A stretch of 5,231 nt of DNA from contig JAEYWB010000246.1 in NCBI GenBank assembly GCA_023429275.1, positions 1-5,231 of the forward strand, written 5' to 3'. The notes under the pieces are model-generated. The model was not told where the DNA came from. It did no database searches and worked only from the letters and a program-made list of their open reading frames with translations. The position numbers and the translations under genes were made by a program. The DNA is from Planctomycetota bacterium. GTDB lineage: Bacteria > Planctomycetota > Planctomycetia > Planctomycetales > Planctomycetaceae. How positions within the stretch are numbered: position 1 is the stretch's first letter; every line of letters starts with the position of its first letter. Below, in pieces: positions 1 through 5,231 of the stretch.

Positions 1-2
1 GG

Positions 3-152
3 GACATGCTCTGCATCTCCCTTCGGAACCGGGGCTCCCAGAACAACGGCTGCCCGGCGAAGGTCGAGTACGCGAACTCAGGAGCCCTGGTCGGCGCGGC
101 CCGCCGGTCGGACTCGACCAAGGTGTATGCGCCGACCCGCATCGAGCTGTAA
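3..152 (+). CDS. C-terminal end of an unrecognised protein (5' truncated by window edge)
   Basis: An open frame enters from the left edge and runs 49 codons to a TAA at 150-152. The visible tail starts near DMLCISLRNRGSQNNG and ends STKVYAPTRIEL, with two cysteines and a mixed polar/hydrophobic composition that looks like folded protein. I do not recognise the family and assign no function. The frame is free of stops and uses mostly G/C in third positions, as expected for a real gene in this GC-rich DNA. The 80-bp gap before the next ATG (233) suggests the following gene may have its own promoter, though I see no convincing one. The fragment is short, so it could be a chance open frame. Confidence 0.5.
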   Translation, partial: DMLCISLRNRGSQNNGCPAKVEYANSGALVGAARRSDSTKVYAPTRIEL

Positions 153-232
153 CGAGGGCGCCGACCGCCTTGGGCTGGCGGGCGCATTCTGCGACATCCC
201 TGTAAACGGGGCCGTGACGGTATCATCCCTCC

Positions 233-631
233 ATGAGCCAGTCCCCGCACCTTTCGGAATTTGTCGTCATCTCCCGCGGCCAGTGGGATCCGGGGCTGCC
301 CCCGGAAGAGATCCAGACGGCCATCGACCAGTTCTACGTCTGGCTCGCCGGAAACATCGACGAAGGGAAGATGCGGACCGGCTCGCGGCTCGGTCACGAA
401 GGGAAAACGGTTTCCCGCCGCGGCGTGACGGACGGCCCGTTCGGGGAGTCCAAGGAAGTGATCGGCGGCTACTGGTACATCCTCGCCGAGAACCTCGACG
501 CGGCGGCCGCGATTGCCCAGGGGAACCCCTGCCTGCGGCGTGGACTGTTCTACGAGATCCGCCCGACTGATCCCGAGCGGGCGAATGCCTTCAAGACGAT
601 GACCGAGACGCCGCTCGAACGTCGTGAGTAG
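233..631 (+). CDS. YCII-related / DGPF-domain protein
   Basis: This 132-residue protein matches the YCII-related (DGPF) family of small alpha/beta-barrel-like proteins, often found beside ECF sigma factors. The biochemical role of most members is unknown. The hallmark DGPF is at residues 67-70, followed by the usual GESKEVIGGYWYI strand (71-83) and the helix-forming ENLDAAAAIAQ segment (86-96). The N-terminal half has the family pattern of a beta strand (FVVISRG, 10-16), a helix (PPEEIQTAIDQFYVWLAG) and a Gly-rich turn. The length is normal for the family. The ATG at 233 has no clear Shine-Dalgarno sequence in front (ATCATCCCTCC), so translation may be weak or leaderless, but no better in-frame start exists. 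No sigma-factor gene is visible nearby. The gene is convergent with the DUF1501 gene. Confidence 0.85.
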   Translation: MSQSPHLSEFVVISRGQWDPGLPPEEIQTAIDQFYVWLAGNIDEGKMRTGSRLGHEGKTVSRRGVTDGPFGESKEVIGGYWYILAENLDAAAAIAQGNPCLRRGLFYEIRPTDPERANAFKTMTETPLERRE

Positions 632-642
632 CGTCTCGCGCT

Positions 643-674
643 GTAGCCATCTCACTCCGCGAGATCGGCGCTAC
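643..674. terminator. Hairpin downstream of the YCII-family gene (candidate terminator or REP-like element)
   Basis: Twelve bases after the stop codon, GTAGC (643-647) pairs with GCTAC (670-674) and ATCTC (649-653) pairs with GAGAT (661-665). This leaves the loop ACTCCGC and an asymmetric bulge (C against CGGC). No T-run follows on either strand, so it is not a textbook Rho-independent terminator. Its place between convergent genes fits transcription termination, or it may be a repeated intergenic stem-loop. Confidence 0.4.
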
Positions 675-855
675 GAATCGGCGGCTGGCACTGACCCCGA
701 TCGCCATTGATCAGGCGTCGGCAGGCACAAGCCGGTATCGGGTTCGAAGCACGGACCAGCACCCGTCGGCTGGTTGATGCAGACCGGGTCGCGCGTATTT
801 CGTTCCGCTTCGGAATCGACGTCCGGCGGTCCAGACTGGTCAGGGGCCTTTCAGA

Positions 856-874
856 CTAGGCTCTGTTTGAAAAC
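856..874 (+). repeat. Left terminal inverted repeat of the MITE-like element
   Basis: This 19-bp arm begins with CTAG and matches the reverse complement of 941-959 except at base 862 (T, where the other arm has C). Confidence 0.75.
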
Positions 875-940
875 CCCTCGCGAACGCCACAAAGCCCACA
901 AATTCCTGGGTTTCTCGCCAGAGTGGACGCCGAGGTCGTA

Positions 941-959
941 GTTTTCAAACAGGGCCTAG
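941..959 (-). repeat. Right terminal inverted repeat of the MITE-like element
   Basis: This is the partner arm of 856-874. Read on the minus strand it supplies the last codons and the TGA stop (945-947) of the DUF1501 gene. Confidence 0.75.
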
Positions 960-2360
960 CTCCGGAATCGGACGCCCACCTTCAACCACCACCGGCATCG
1001 GGCGGCCCTGCAGGTTCGTCCACTGCGAGTTGAGGTCGATTCCCAGGTGCTGGAAGACCGTGGCCGCGAGATCCTGCGGGCGGATGACGCTGTCGAGGAC
1101 GTCGAAGCCCTTGTTGTCGGTCGCGCCAACCGCTTGGCCGTGGCGGAGGCCGCCGCCGGCGACCAGCATCGACATGACGTTCGTCCAGTGATCGCGGCCC
1201 GCTTCCTTGTTGATCATCGGGGCGCGGCCGAACTCGCCCATCATCAAGACGAGCGTGTCGTCGAGCATCCCCCGCTGCTCGAGGTCGGTCACGAGCGCGT
1301 ACATCGCCCGGTCGACGTTCGGCATCAGCGGCGTCAGGCCCTTCTCGATTCCCATCCACTGGACGTTGTCGCCGTGGTGGTCGAAGTACCCCCACTTGCC
1401 GCTGACGACGGTGAAGGTGACTCCCGCTTCTGCGAGCCTGCGGGCCAGGAGGACGTTCGAGCCGATCTCGTTCTTGCCGTACAACTGCCGGGTCGCCTCA
1501 TCTTCCTGCGAGACGTCGAACGCCCGCTGGACGTGGCCCCCCTGGACCATGTCGTAGGCCTGGCGGGTGTAGCGGTCGAGCTTTTCGAGCGTCGCCTTCT
1601 GGTCGAGGTCTCTTCGAAGCCGGTCGAAAGAGCTTCGGAGCGTTTCGCGGTCACCGAGGCGGCTGGCTTCGATCCCCTTGGGAAGGGCGAACTTTCCGAC
1701 GACGTCGAGCCCCTTGACCGCCCCGTATTGCGAGCCGAGGTCTCCCGCCTCGTAGACGTCGGCGACCCACGACGGAGCGAGGCCGACGAAGGCGGGCATG
1801 TCCGGGTGGTTCGGGCCGCGGAATCGGGAGGCGATCGAGCCCATGGAGGGCCAGCCGTCGCCGTCTTTGCCGTTGTCGGTCCGGCGGGCGAGGGGGTTGC
1901 CGGCCTGGAGGGTGATCGGGGTATGGTTGCTGGCCCGGCAGTCGACCGACCGGAGGATCGACATCTTGTCGAGAATCGAGGCCTGCAGCGGAAGGTGTTC
2001 GGAGAGCTGAACGCCGGGGACCTTTGTGGCAATCGGGCTGTAGGGACCGCGGATCTCCGCCGGTGCGTCCGGCTTGGGGTCCCACATGTCGATGTGGCTC
2101 GGGCCCCCTGACAACCAGATCAGGATGACGGACTTCTTGCTGGATGAGCTCTTGCTGCCGACGGCCTCGTTGGCGCCGAGGATCCCTGGCAGCGTCACTC
2201 CACCAAGTCCCGCGAGGCCGGCCATTCCCGCCTTGAGCATCCACCGCCGCGACTGGACGGAAATCGGCATGCAGGAGGGCTGCAGCCAGGAAAACGGAGA
2301 GACAGCCGAGGAAGCGGGCGAAGCGGGCGAAGCGGTGCCGCGGCGGACCGGAGTCGTCAT
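945..2360 (-). CDS. DUF1501 family protein with Tat signal (sulfatase/alkaline-phosphatase-like fold)
   Basis: The 471-residue protein belongs to the DUF1501 family, exported proteins abundant in Planctomycetes and related to the sulfatase/alkaline phosphatase superfamily. Substrates are generally unknown. A twin-arginine signal lies at 37-62 (SRRWMLKAG, then a Gly/Ala/Leu-rich segment). Family signatures follow: WLSGGPSHIDMWDPKP (82-97), NHTPITLQAGNPL (145-157), GWPSMGSIASRFRG (169-182), and the probable metal-site region GEFGRAP (375-381) with GRDHW (388-392). The length is typical. The ATG at 2360 is preferred because GGGAG lies 8 bases upstream. An in-frame ATG at 2270 (residue 31) would give a more usual short signal n-region but has no Shine-Dalgarno. 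The C-terminus ...PIPELGPV ends inside the right arm of a MITE-like element, which has replaced the original end. The cytochrome-type DUF1549/DUF1553 gene that often accompanies this family is not in the window. Confidence 0.9.
   Translation of the reverse strand: MTTPVRRGTASPASPASSAVSPFSWLQPSCMPISVQSRRWMLKAGMAGLAGLGGVTLPGILGANEAVGSKSSSSKKSVILIWLSGGPSHIDMWDPKPDAPAEIRGPYSPIATKVPGVQLSEHLPLQASILDKMSILRSVDCRASNHTPITLQAGNPLARRTDNGKDGDGWPSMGSIASRFRGPNHPDMPAFVGLAPSWVADVYEAGDLGSQYGAVKGLDVVGKFALPKGIEASRLGDRETLRSSFDRLRRDLDQKATLEKLDRYTRQAYDMVQGGHVQRAFDVSQEDEATRQLYGKNEIGSNVLLARRLAEAGVTFTVVSGKWGYFDHHGDNVQWMGIEKGLTPLMPNVDRAMYALVTDLEQRGMLDDTLVLMMGEFGRAPMINKEAGRDHWTNVMSMLVAGGGLRHGQAVGATDNKGFDVLDSVIRPQDLAATVFQHLGIDLNSQWTNLQGRPMPVVVEGGRPIPELGPV
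2311..2337. repeat. Short 9-bp tandem repeat in the DUF1501 signal n-region
   Basis: The unit GAAGCGGGC occurs at 2311-2319 and 2320-2328, with a variant GAAGCGGTG at 2329-2337. On the minus strand it encodes the Ala-Ser-Pro steps of TASPASPASS (residues 9-18), ahead of the twin-arginine motif. It keeps the frame, so copy-number change would alter only the length of the n-region. Confidence 0.6.
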
Positions 2361-2368
2361 GAATCAGG

Positions 2369-2373
2369 CTCCC
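2369..2373 (-). promoter_or_regulatory. Shine-Dalgarno sequence of the DUF1501 gene
   Basis: On the minus strand GGGAG lies 8 bases before the ATG at 2360, a normal spacing. The competing start at 2270 has only a pyrimidine-rich CCCTCCTGC in front, so this site decides the start. Confidence 0.45.
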
Positions 2374-2511
2374 GAGCTGCGCGGAGGTCGCGTCACGCAG
2401 CACTGAGTGTCATCTGGTCGGGGAGCACTCCCGGCGAGTGTGGCATCGTATCAACTCTTCGGCATGGGTGAAGGCTGAGTTGAGGGCTGCGGCCAGGTGG
2501 AGGCAGAAAAA

Positions 2512-2690
2512 GCCCGTCGTCGGCCCTCTCATGTTCACGAAGACACGCCGCTCGCTACTCATTCGCCAGCGACCATCCCGGTGGTGGCATGTTTCTGATG
2601 TCCGACGGGGCCGTCAGGTTCGTTTCGGAGAACATCGACCTCTCCGGATACCGGAACCTCGCCACGATCGATGGCAGTGACCCCATCCCC
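2512..2690 (+). pseudogene. Decayed C-terminal fragment of a DUF1559 protein
   Basis: In one frame bases 2559-2690 read SFASDHPGGGMFLMSDG followed by AVRFVSENIDLSGYRNLAT and IDGSDPIP. This is the classic end of DUF1559 proteins (HPGG..F...DG.VRF.SE.ID...Y..L.T). These are planctomycete pseudopilin-like proteins with an N-terminal methylation motif. The rest of the protein (normally about 300 residues) is absent, because the DUF1501 gene occupies the upstream side. Immediately upstream, the frame of the signature reads poorly (RRHAARY), while the other two frames give more family-like pieces, PVVGPLMF near 2513-2536 and HEDTPL near 2536-2553, suggesting frameshifts. The stop codon is also gone: the frame runs on into antisense rlmI. 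I take this as a remnant, not a working gene. The left boundary is approximate. Confidence 0.7.
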
Positions 2691-2777
2691 GCAAGGGACC
2701 AGCTTCCGGACTCGCGAACGCCGGCCGTCTCTTCGCCCGCGGACGTCCCTGCCGACCCATTGCGTTTGCGACCGACC

Positions 2778-4232
2778 CTACACCGGAAACCGAAGCCAGA
2801 CCGTCTTGAGGTAGCCCGTTTCGAGGCAGTTCGTTGCGATCGGGTGGTCCGGGCCGGCCCCCGAGCTGTGGATGATCTGGCAGCGGCGGTCGTCCGGCAC
2901 GGCGGCGATGACCAGCCGGCGGAAGTCTTCCGTCTCCAGGAGGCCCGAGCAGCTGCAGGTGAGCATGAGTCCCCCTGGGGCGACGAGCTGCATCGCCAGG
3001 CGGTTCATGTCGAAGTACTTTCCCTTGCCGGTCGCTTCTTCCTCGCGGGAGTGCACGAGCTTGGGGGGGTCGAGGATCACCACGTCGTACTGCTGGCCGT
3101 TCGCCCGCATGTCGCGCATGTAGTTGAAAGCATCCGAGTGGACGTAGCGGATCGTCTGCTTGTTGATCCGCGAGTTGCGCTTCGCCTGCGAAATGGCATT
3201 CTCGTCGAGGTCGACGCCAGTCGTCTCGCCGGCCTGGCCGCGGACCTTCGCCGCCACGGAGAAGCCGCCGGTATAGCAGCAGAGATCGAGCACCGACTTT
3301 CCGGCGGTCCACTTCGTCAGCAGCTGGCGGTTGTCGCGCTGGTCGCAGAAGAAGCCGGTCTTGTGTCCCTCGGTGAAGTTGACTTCGTACTTCGTCCCGA
3401 ACTCCTGGATGGCAACCGACCGCGGGAGGTCGGGGGACCCGAACGGCTCCGCCTGGAAGCCCTCGTGGTCGAGCGTCCGGGGAGCGGGAAGGACGACCCA
3501 GTGGGGGACCTTCATGAGCTTGCCGAGCAGGTCGGCGATGGCCGCGGCCCGCTGAAACATTCCGAGGTTGTAGACCTCGAGCGCCAGGACGGGGCCGTAG
3601 CGGTCGATGACGATTCCCGGCAGTCCGTCCGCCTCGGCGTGGACGACCCGGTAGGCGTCCGTCACGTCGTTGAGACTGAGGAAGTTCCGCCGGTAGTCCG
3701 CGGCGGCGCGGAGCATCCGGCTCCACCAGGCCGAGTCGGCGATCTCCTCGCCGCGGGTGAGGACGCGGATCGTCGCCTCGGCCCGCATGTTGAACAGCCC
3801 CTGGCCGAACTTGACCCCGCCAGGAAGCCGCAGGTCGACGAGGTCCCCCGGCCGGGCGCGGCGGTCGATGTCGCCGAGCCGCTTTCGAAAGAGTGTCGCC
3901 GCCGCCGTCGGAGACTTGATGTGAACGATCGGCAGGGGCCTGTCGTAGTCCGGCTCGAGATCCCGCTGGACGAGATGGTCGGGCGAAAGCGGAAGCCTGG
4001 GGCGGTCGTCCTCGAAGGACTCCTCCCGCTGGCCGTATCCGGGCCGCGGACGTCCGCCGTAAGGTTGTCCCTCACCGGGGCGAGGCCGTCCGCCAGGTCG
4101 AGGGCCTCCCGGTCGAGGGCCGCCGGGGCGCGGGCCGCCTGGTCTCGCTCCGCGCGGAGTGCGAGGCCCGTCGTCGCGGCCGGAGGCTCCCGGGGACTCA
4201 TGGGCAGGACGGCGGCGCGGCTGGAAAGGCAT
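2778..4232 (-). CDS. rlmI: Class I SAM-dependent rRNA methyltransferase, RlmI family
   Basis: A 484-residue protein of the RlmI/RlmK-like family, whose E. coli member makes m5C1962 in 23S rRNA. The order is a disordered Pro/Gly/Arg-rich N-terminus (about 1-80), a PUA-like domain (about 100-162, with ARPGDLVDLRLPGG and GQGLFNMRAEATIRVL), a linker domain with ADGLPGIVIDRYG (201-213), then the Rossmann methyltransferase. Motif I is VLDLCCYTGGFSVAA (314-328), the acidic loop is GVDLDENA (339-346), motif IV is DPPKL (388-392), and the motif VI cysteine region is TCSCSG (425-430), where the catalytic Cys of m5C enzymes is expected. About 400 residues is usual, so the N-terminal extension is extra. 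The ATG at 4232 is chosen; an in-frame TTG at 4244 adds four residues, and neither has a clear Shine-Dalgarno. The exact target base is inferred from the family. Confidence 0.9.
   Translation of the reverse strand: MPFQPRRRPAHESPGASGRDDGPRTPRGARPGGPRPGGPRPGGPRPGGRPRPGEGQPYGGRPRPGYGQREESFEDDRPRLPLSPDHLVQRDLEPDYDRPLPIVHIKSPTAAATLFRKRLGDIDRRARPGDLVDLRLPGGVKFGQGLFNMRAEATIRVLTRGEEIADSAWWSRMLRAAADYRRNFLSLNDVTDAYRVVHAEADGLPGIVIDRYGPVLALEVYNLGMFQRAAAIADLLGKLMKVPHWVVLPAPRTLDHEGFQAEPFGSPDLPRSVAIQEFGTKYEVNFTEGHKTGFFCDQRDNRQLLTKWTAGKSVLDLCCYTGGFSVAAKVRGQAGETTGVDLDENAISQAKRNSRINKQTIRYVHSDAFNYMRDMRANGQQYDVVILDPPKLVHSREEEATGKGKYFDMNRLAMQLVAPGGLMLTCSCSGLLETEDFRRLVIAAVPDDRRCQIIHSSGAGPDHPIATNCLETGYLKTVWLRFPV
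4089..4148 (-). repeat. 15-bp periodic repeat coding for PRPGG units in the RlmI-like N-terminus
   Basis: On the minus strand this stretch encodes four consecutive (A/P)RPGG units (residues 29-48 counted from the ATG at 4232), followed by looser RPRPGEG and GRPRPGYG copies. The DNA copies differ at several third positions, so the repeat is imperfect. The segment is basic, Gly/Pro-rich and probably disordered, like RGG-type RNA-binding tails. An RNA-binding role is inference. Confidence 0.7.
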
Positions 4233-4401
4233 TGGATCGATCAAACGGTCAGGCGCCGGGTCACGGGACAGTCAGGCTGAGGGAACCCGTTCGGGCCAGC
4301 GGACGTCTGAGAGAACCAGGTGCGGAGCAAATATGAGGCGGAAAAGCCGGGATGCGACGAAGAGGAGTCCGGTTCGGAACAGGCGGTTTGCTCAGCGTGG
4401 C

Positions 4402-4587
4402 TTACTTGTCGAGCCGCTTGGCGTCGTCGTCGTCATCTCTCTCTCCCTCCTTCATCCCCTTCTTGAAGGAGGTGACGGAGGAACCGAGGCTTCGCATCGC
4501 GTCGGGAAGGCGGCTGCCGAAGAGAACGAGGACGACGACGATAAGAATCAGCCAGGCGGTCGGCTGCATGATGTAGGCGAGAACCAC
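4402..4587 (-). CDS. TatA/TatE-like twin-arginine translocase subunit
   Basis: The 61-residue protein has TatA/E architecture: a short N-terminal segment, one transmembrane helix (WLILIVVVLVLFG, 12-24), the FG hinge (23-24), an amphipathic helix (LPDAMRSLGSSVTSFKKGMKE, 27-47) and a charged tail with five aspartates (51-55). TatA oligomers help form the passage for folded Tat precursors through the cytoplasmic membrane. The GTG at 4587 is chosen because GAGGTG sits four bases upstream; the ATG at 4569 (residue 7) would cut into the N-terminal segment. It is slightly shorter than typical TatA (about 70-90 residues), nearer TatE-like size. The usual polar residue (often Glu or Gln) in the N-terminal region is best matched by Gln8. 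No tatB or tatC is visible. It precedes rlmI on the same strand by about 170 bp, so cotranscription is possible but unproven. Confidence 0.85.
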   Translation of the reverse strand: MVLAYIMQPTAWLILIVVVLVLFGSRLPDAMRSLGSSVTSFKKGMKEGERDDDDDAKRLDK

Positions 4588-4591
4588 GATT

Positions 4592-4597
4592 CACCTC
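4592..4597 (-). promoter_or_regulatory. Shine-Dalgarno sequence of the tatA-like gene
   Basis: Read on the minus strand, GAGGTG (4597 to 4592) is followed by AATC and then GTG. This is the strongest ribosome-binding site in the window and fixes the GTG start. Confidence 0.65.
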
Positions 4598-5008
4598 GTC
4601 CGTTCGACTCTGACAGGCCACGAAACCAGGAAACAGGCGCCGTCGAACCGATGACTCCGTCCGTTAGGCATTCTCCGGGCGGCACCTGACACATTCAGCC
4701 GGGCACCTCGCCTCTTCAATCATCTTAGGCAGATCAGGGGCCAGCCGAAAGTGGCGATACGTCGAATGACCGTCTCCCGGAATTTCCACGTCGAAAGCGG
4801 GCGATGGGCGACTCCGACGGCCGCGGGCTGACGGTCGATCGACGGGGGATCGACGAATGACGGGATCCACCGTCGCCGGGCTTCAGGCATCGAGCCGACG
4901 GCGCTGACCGCCGCCAGTCGGCGTCCGGTACGATATCGGAGGATCCTGATCGTTCCGGCGGGCGCGATCCCGTGCGGCGGGCCGGTCTTTCGGAAGGTCA
5001 CGGATTCG
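4598..5008. other. Stretch without a confident gene
   Basis: Both strands hold open frames because the DNA is GC-rich, but none shows a recognisable motif. On the minus strand, frames ending at 4664 (68 codons from a GTG at 4870; contains FDVEIPGDGHSTYRHF and a CPAECVRC cysteine cluster) and at 4720 (119 codons from a GTG at 5079) overlap each other, have non-ATG starts and show no clear Shine-Dalgarno. On the plus strand a frame open from 4832 reads RRILIVPAGAIPCGGPVFRK near 4937-4996 and continues into the frame at 5009, without an ATG before that point. The tatA promoter should lie at about 4600-4680, but I cannot point to it. Confidence 0.5.
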
Positions 5009-5231
5009 ATGCCAGCGGATTCGTGGCTGCGGGCCGAGTGTCCCCATTGCGGTAAGCCGCTCTGGCCTTCAGTCGCCACAGGCCGCCTCGCCCATCCTGC
5101 AGGAGGCCACCGTCAGGGCCGGCGGAGGGGATTCGAGAGGTTCCGAGGCGTTTGTCGTTCTCCTTCGAGTTCAAAAGATTGTCGTGCCGGGGACGCCTGG
5201 CGAGTCACTTGCGTCGGCGGCCAATCAGGGC
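5009..5231 (+). CDS. Possible small zinc-ribbon-like protein (3' truncated by window edge)
   Basis: From the ATG at 5009 a frame runs 74 codons to the right edge without a stop. It starts MPADSWLRAECPHCGKPLW, and CPHCGKPLW resembles one knuckle of a zinc ribbon (CxxC); a second CxxC is not evident. GGAAGG lies 11 bases upstream, rather far for a Shine-Dalgarno. After about residue 25 the composition turns Arg/Ser-rich and looks less like folded protein, and another frame over 5064-5231 reads at least as well. It may be a chance frame or a frameshifted remnant. I do not recognise a family. Confidence 0.25.
   Translation, partial: MPADSWLRAECPHCGKPLWPSVATGRLAHPAGGHRQGRRRGFERFRGVCRSPSSSKDCRAGDAWRVTCVGGQSG

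Larger units (their letters stand above)
856..959. mobile_element. MITE-like element with 19-bp inverted ends and CTAG target duplication
   Basis: The left end CTAGGCTCTGTTTGAAAAC (856-874) and the reverse complement of the right end (941-959), CTAGGCCCTGTTTGAAAAC, agree at 18 of 19 positions. Between them are 66 bp without coding capacity. The outermost four bases on both sides are CTAG. This can be read as a 4-bp target duplication around a 96-bp core (860-955), or as a 2-bp TA duplication with slightly longer ends. CTAG fits the YTAR target duplication known for IS5-group elements, and the GGcyCTGTTTGAAAAC end resembles IS5-family termini from memory. No transposase is present, so it would be a non-autonomous derivative moved in trans. 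It covers the 3' end of the DUF1501 gene. Confidence 0.75.
2361..2777. other. Intergenic stretch between the DUF1501 and rlmI-like genes
   Basis: About 417 bp lie between the start of the DUF1501 gene and the stop of the rlmI-like gene. The middle and right part holds the DUF1559 remnant. The left part (2374-2510) should contain the DUF1501 promoter, but I find no convincing -35/-10 pair. Bases 2691-2777, just after the rlmI stop, show no clear terminator hairpin with a T-run. Confidence 0.6.

Noticed and set aside
127..570. Plus-strand open frame of 147 codons overlapping the YCII-family gene
   Set aside because: It is Arg/Pro-rich without motifs and overlaps a frame with a clear DGPF signature; a GC-driven shadow.
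801..817. Small hairpin TTCCG-CTT-CGGAA downstream of the DUF1501 gene
   Set aside because: A five-base stem without a T-run is too weak to call a terminator.
1047..2111. Plus-strand open frame of 354 codons opposite the DUF1501 gene
   Set aside because: The minus strand carries conserved DUF1501 motifs over the whole range; the plus frame is Val/Arg/Asp-rich antisense of GC-biased codons.
2700..4280. Long plus-strand frame continuing from the DUF1559 fragment across the methyltransferase gene
   Set aside because: Only the first about 45 codons match a family. The rest is antisense to a gene with intact PUA, SAM-binding and DPPK motifs, and the frame stays open only because the real stop is lost.
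4446..4472. Perfect 9-bp inverted repeat CCTCCTTCA / TGAAGGAGG with a 9-base loop, containing Shine-Dalgarno and anti-Shine-Dalgarno-like strings
   Set aside because: It lies inside the tatA-like coding sequence and is explained by the codons for SFKKGMKE; no start codon follows it that it could control.
4720..5079. Minus-strand frame of 119 codons from a GTG
   Set aside because: No motif, GTG start without Shine-Dalgarno, no strong codon-position bias, and it overlaps other equally plausible frames; kept only as a note in the region description.
1..5231. Search for CRISPR arrays, tRNA or rRNA genes, toxin-antitoxin pairs, recombinases, riboswitches or a defence cassette
   Set aside because: No repeat-spacer pattern, cloverleaf or relevant protein motif was found on reading either strand; the window looks like an ordinary planctomycete region apart from the small mobile element and the gene remnant.

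Overview
The window looks like chromosomal DNA of a GC-rich planctomycete. The two most telling signs are a complete DUF1501 protein with a Tat signal and the C-terminal fragment of a DUF1559 protein (HPGG...DG.VRF signature). Both families are strongly expanded in Planctomycetes. The assignment rests on recognised protein families, not on a database search.

Layout, left to right. Bases 3-152 carry the tail of an unrecognised + strand gene. A small YCII/DGPF-family gene follows (233-631, +), with a hairpin just after its stop. Converging on it from the right is the DUF1501 gene (945-2360, -). At the junction sits a 104-bp MITE-like element (856-959) with near-perfect 19-bp inverted ends and CTAG at both outer edges. 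It has inserted at the 3' end of the DUF1501 gene and now supplies its last residues and stop codon. Between the DUF1501 start and the next gene (about 2361-2777) lies a decayed DUF1559 C-terminus on the + strand. Next are an RlmI-type SAM-dependent rRNA methyltransferase with a Pro/Gly/Arg-rich N-terminal extension (2778-4232, -) and a small TatA/E-like translocase subunit (4402-4587, -). From 4588 to the right end I see no gene I would defend strongly. A short + strand frame with a CPHCG motif runs off the edge at 5009-5231.

The genes do not form an evident pathway or a defence or metabolic system. The only functional thread is that TatA-type proteins export twin-arginine precursors and the DUF1501 protein carries such a signal, but the two genes are separated by rlmI and may be neighbours by chance. 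The most notable observation is the small mobile element. Removing it with one CTAG copy restores a stop codon three residues after the conserved Pro-Glu, so the pre-insertion allele can be reconstructed from this sequence alone.
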